From Candidatus Parcubacteria bacterium (GTDB lineage Bacteria > Patescibacteria > ABY1 > BM507 > UBA12075), in contig PKTK01000001.1 of the NCBI GenBank assembly GCA_002869165.1, forward strand, positions 124,001-188,000: DNA of 64,000 bases, given 5' to 3'. Made by a program: the position numbers and the translations under genes. Position 1 is the stretch's first letter. Every line of letters begins with the position of its first letter. The notes under the pieces were generated by a model that was not told where the DNA came from, did not search any database, and was given only the letters and a program-made list of their open reading frames with translations. Of the stretch, positions 60,890-64,000 are shown one piece after another.

Positions 60890-61567
60890 ATGCAACAAGA
60901 GAATAACACAAGGAATGAATACGAGGGTCAGGTACCAGAGGATTTTTCTATTGGTCGCGCTGAATACAACCCGAATAAACTTCATGAATTAGACAAAAGC
61001 CAAAAAATTGCGGTGGTAATTTTGGCTTTTTTTGCTTTTTTTGTAGTTGGTCTTTGGTTTACCCAAGCCAAAAAAGGCCTAATGGGTAATAAAGCCAGTA
61101 CTACAGCAACAAGCGAATGTACAAGTGGAACTTGCTCTAATAATTCAAGCGTACAAGATACCTTAAAAGATACTGATAAGGATGGCTTAACAGATTATAA
61201 TGAATTGAATTTTTATAATACTTCTCCGTATTTAGAAGATACTGATAGTGATGGCTATAATGATAAATATGAAATTGATAATAACACCGATCCAAATTGC
61301 CCGCAAGGTAATAATTGTACAGCCATCGAAGCTGAAACAGTGTCTGAAAATAATGTTTTGGAACCCGTGGACATGGGAGAACTTCCTAGTAATACACCCA
61401 GCGATGTTACTAGTCAGATCAATTCAGCTCAAACTATTCTCGAGGGCAGTAGTGATGCCTCTAGTTTGCGACAGTTTTTGCTTGATGCTGGCATGGATCC
61501 GGCTGTATTGAATCAAATAAGCGATGAGGAACTAATGACAAGCTATCAAGATGTTTTACAAGGTTGA
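60890..61567 (+). CDS. Single-pass membrane protein with TSP3-type calcium repeats
   Basis: 225 aa. A cytosolic N-terminus of about 40 residues precedes one transmembrane helix ('AVVILAFFAFFVVGLWFTQA', ~41-62). Outside are two calcium-loop repeats ('DTDKDGLTDYNEL', 'DTDSDGYNDKYEI') and a helical C-terminal domain ('LRQFLLDAGMDPAVLNQISD'). The order recalls other Patescibacteria surface proteins, function unknown. The coding region ends TGA followed at once by TAA. The large protein gene begins 33 nt later. Confidence 0.8.
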   Translation: MQQENNTRNEYEGQVPEDFSIGRAEYNPNKLHELDKSQKIAVVILAFFAFFVVGLWFTQAKKGLMGNKASTTATSECTSGTCSNNSSVQDTLKDTDKDGLTDYNELNFYNTSPYLEDTDSDGYNDKYEIDNNTDPNCPQGNNCTAIEAETVSENNVLEPVDMGELPSNTPSDVTSQINSAQTILEGSSDASSLRQFLLDAGMDPAVLNQISDEELMTSYQDVLQG

Positions 61568-61600
61568 TAATTATTTTGGCTATATTGGCCATTTTAAAAT

Positions 61601-64000
61601 ATGATTTTTAAAAAGTTTACAATTAAATTTTTAATAGTAAGTGTTTTATTATTTAGTTTTGTTTTTGCTGGTAGTTCACGGGCTGTAGGAATGGAAGTTA
61701 TGGTTGGCGATAAGACTCATATAGGTACCACCATCGCACAGATGGGGAAAGATGTGGCAAATTGGGCTAAAGACTATTCCTATCAGCTGTATGAATGGAC
61801 AAGAGATGAAGGTATAGCCCTGGCTTACAAGAAGGCAGTGGGTTATTTTTTAAAGCAGTTAGCTTATGATGCGGCTACATACTTAGCAACCGGTGACAAG
61901 GGACAGGATTCTATGTTTTACACTGAGAATTGGGGGGATTATTTAAGCAATGTAGGAGATAATGCAGTTGGTCATTTTTTGGAAGAACTCGGTCAAAGTG
62001 GAACCGCCAAGTTTAATCTTTGTAATCCAGGAATTGATATTACAGCTAAGATCGGTTTAGGTATCGCTGAAACAAAGAATCCTGACGAACCTGACTGTAC
62101 ATTTACTGAAATGAAAAATAATTGGGAATCAGAACTAGAAAGAGATGATTTTTTGCAACGTTTTGGTAGTATGTTTGAACCTGAATCAAATGACTTTGGT
62201 ATAGCTCTTTCCCTTCATATGGAAGCAATGGAAGTAGAAATAGCTGAAAAGGAGGCAGCTACTTTAACCAGAGATGTAAATGATGGATTTAAAGATGTGA
62301 CAGAAGGTATTAGTGGAGCTATCAAGACTCCTGGGGCGGTTATTAGAGATTATACAAATGATGTGATTGAAAAATCGGGTGAGAATTATTTTACATACAC
62401 TGGTCATATTTTGGCTGACGCGATTGATGTTTTTACCACCACACTTACAGGCAAGCTACTTGAGGAGTGGTTGCGAAAGGGATTGGCTAGATCAAGCGAA
62501 GACACCAGCTATACTGGTGATTGGGGGGATTTTAGTTCAAGTGGAGGTTCATATTCAGGCGGTAGTTTAAGCTCTCGTGGCAGCTCAGGTTCTAGTGGTG
62601 GTTCTGGTTCTAGCTCGGGTGGTTCTGGTAGTTCTAAATCAAGCGGTTCTTCGAGTTACTCCAGCGGAGGTGGTTCATCAAACTATGAAAGTTCTGGGTC
62701 AAGTGGCTCTGGTATCACTCAGGCCAAAAAACAATTCGAATCATTAATTGAGCCAGATTTTGCTATAAGAGGAGACTATAATGCTATGAATGAACTAGTT
62801 GCATGTTCTGACCCGGTAAATGCTGGGCCAAATGAATGTGTGGTTACAAATAATTTCAGACAAGCCATAGAAAACAGAATGACAGTTGGTGAAGCCATGG
62901 AGGATGAATATATTAGTAAATACGGAGTGTTTGGCTTCAAGGCTGATGGGCTTGAGCCAGCTTATAATGAAGGTGTTCCATATAGGTCTATGATGATTTT
63001 GAGAAAATACAGGATCGTACCAGTTGGGTGGGAGTTGGCAGCGCAATATATCATGGAAAATAGAGAAAATCTTCACAGGACTTTTAGTCTTTATGATATG
63101 ATAGCTTGTTTTGATCCAGATGATAGATATGTTGGCTATGAAGGTGAGAATAACAATGCTTGGTGTGAAGGATTGGTGGATCCAAGCTGGGTACTTAAGT
63201 CACCGCAGAATTTTTGTAAACGAGAAGGGGCTGGTCCACATATTATAACAGCTCAAGTTTTTGGAGAAGGGAATGATTCTAAATATATGATTACTAGAAA
63301 CGAAGATTATTGCGCTGATGAACAGACATGTATCATGGAAAATGATGATGGTAGTTGTGATATGTATGGTTACTGTACTGAGGATAGACGAAAATATAAT
63401 TTTGAAGGTGAATCATGTGATCCAAGGTATAATAGTTGTGAGACTTTTAGATCTAGTAATGGCAGTACTCTCGGGTTGTTACAAAATACTTTGGATTATG
63501 AAACTTGCGATTCTTCAAATGTAGGTTGCGAGATGTATGCTTATGCTACTTCATATGAAGATGGTTTAGGAGTGTATGATCTAGATACTGGTAAAGTAAA
63601 TTGGGCTTCGACAACAGGTCGGATAAGACTTGATGAAGATGCCTCGGAGTGCGATGAGGAAAATGAAGGTTGTCATTCTTTTATTCGAACAAACCCAGGT
63701 CTAGGTGTAAATTTACTACCTAATTCAGATTTTGAAGACTATGATTATGAAAAAGGTGAATTTGCTTATTGGGGTAGCGATATTGGCACTCAGTATTATG
63801 ATGAAAATCTAGGTGTTAATACAGTTTTACTGAACAATAATTTTGTTCATAGTGTTGTAATTGACGCGCTTGATTACATGACAGGAGCCAGTGACTATGA
63901 CCTAGGGGGTAATATTTTTACCTTGTCTTTTTATATTAGAAATTGTAACGGTGAGGTCAGGTTAGGTGAGACAACCAAGACTATAAATGCCAGTTCAGGC
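61601..64000 (+). CDS. Large secreted Ser/Gly-rich protein, truncated by the window end
   Basis: The frame is open from ATG 61601 to the window edge (800 codons). Signal peptide ('FLIVSVLLFSFVFAGSSRAV'), then a helical region to about residue 300. A Ser/Gly linker ('SSGGSYSGGSLSSRGSSGSS', nt 62530-62720) follows, then a helical domain with 'GVPYRSMMILRKYRIVPVGW', Cys-bearing segments, and at the end a carbohydrate-binding-module-like jelly roll ('NLLPNSDFEDYDYEKGEFAY'). It looks like a cell-surface or type IV-secretion-related giant protein of Patescibacteria. The module after the edge is unknown. It was missed by simple ORF finding because there is no stop in the window. Confidence 0.8.
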   Translation, partial: MIFKKFTIKFLIVSVLLFSFVFAGSSRAVGMEVMVGDKTHIGTTIAQMGKDVANWAKDYSYQLYEWTRDEGIALAYKKAVGYFLKQLAYDAATYLATGDKGQDSMFYTENWGDYLSNVGDNAVGHFLEELGQSGTAKFNLCNPGIDITAKIGLGIAETKNPDEPDCTFTEMKNNWESELERDDFLQRFGSMFEPESNDFGIALSLHMEAMEVEIAEKEAATLTRDVNDGFKDVTEGISGAIKTPGAVIRDYTNDVIEKSGENYFTYTGHILADAIDVFTTTLTGKLLEEWLRKGLARSSEDTSYTGDWGDFSSSGGSYSGGSLSSRGSSGSSGGSGSSSGGSGSSKSSGSSSYSSGGGSSNYESSGSSGSGITQAKKQFESLIEPDFAIRGDYNAMNELVACSDPVNAGPNECVVTNNFRQAIENRMTVGEAMEDEYISKYGVFGFKADGLEPAYNEGVPYRSMMILRKYRIVPVGWELAAQYIMENRENLHRTFSLYDMIACFDPDDRYVGYEGENNNAWCEGLVDPSWVLKSPQNFCKREGAGPHIITAQVFGEGNDSKYMITRNEDYCADEQTCIMENDDGSCDMYGYCTEDRRKYNFEGESCDPRYNSCETFRSSNGSTLGLLQNTLDYETCDSSNVGCEMYAYATSYEDGLGVYDLDTGKVNWASTTGRIRLDEDASECDEENEGCHSFIRTNPGLGVNLLPNSDFEDYDYEKGEFAYWGSDIGTQYYDENLGVNTVLLNNNFVHSVVIDALDYMTGASDYDLGGNIFTLSFYIRNCNGEVRLGETTKTINASSG

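Noticed and set aside
1..64000. tRNA or rRNA genes
   Set aside because: I looked for T-loop (GTTCRA) cloverleaf patterns and rRNA-like segments and found none I could support; a covariance search would settle this.

Overview
The window is AT-rich bacterial DNA that looks like a Candidate Phyla Radiation (Patescibacteria, Parcubacteria-like) genome. The evidence is the gene content. There are giant Ser/Thr/Asp-rich surface proteins with lamin-tail, Ig-like, thrombospondin-type and LamG modules. One of these ends in the helical C-terminal repeats I associate with Parcubacteria. There are several membrane or secreted proteins of unknown function, a LeuRS with a Nudix domain inside its editing region, four-helix-bundle S23-type proteins, and many palindromic intergenic repeats. 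Taxon assignment is by recognition only; no rRNA or tRNA gene was seen. UGA is used as a normal stop (for example at 30634, just before an intrinsic terminator), so the code is standard bacterial.

Layout. 1-9309: 5'-truncated giant surface protein, then a sigma-70-like factor fused to a membrane anchor and DUF5667-like tail. 9639-12781: class A PBP (interrupted by TGA), L,D-transpeptidase and a small secreted protein. 13095-17550: hypothetical proteins, an AbrB-type protein with a perfect 34-bp palindrome upstream, a Cys-repeat lipoprotein, a GreA-like factor and a DUF4349 protein. 17920-25318: a four-gene PrkA / YeaH(DUF444) / SpoVR / second PrkA-like module, followed by a PurN-like formyltransferase and a second GreA. 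26717-30634: YgjP-type metallopeptidase (interrupted by TAA), RlmN, GIY-YIG, a secreted protein and an ABC-2 exporter. 31001-33246: PadR regulator with a PspC/GIN membrane protein. 33360-37099: lipoprotein, metallophosphoesterase, ECF sigma and a membrane protein. 37388-43341 (minus): pyruvate/2-oxoacid:ferredoxin oxidoreductase genes (gamma, delta, alpha, beta) interleaved with a broken four-helix-bundle gene, a VirB2-like protein and a DUF4258/DUF2283 pair, headed by a DsbA-like protein. 43413-52571: DUF2207 protein, intact four-helix-bundle gene, exonuclease III, LeuRS, YvcK and an MFS transporter. 52723-64000: surface/secreted proteins around KsgA, ending in a large protein cut by the window edge.

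Two themes stand out. First, three well-conserved genes (PBP, YgjP, LeuRS) each carry one in-frame nonsense codon, exactly where the family has Gly or Ser. All three are explained by a single G:C to T:A transversion. Second, intergenic DNA is full of long palindromes made of short iterated words. Two of them bracket S23-family genes, and one GTCATTCC-type repeat sits in frame inside LeuRS. The PrkA-YeaH-SpoVR-PrkA2 module is the best candidate for an unusual functional system.
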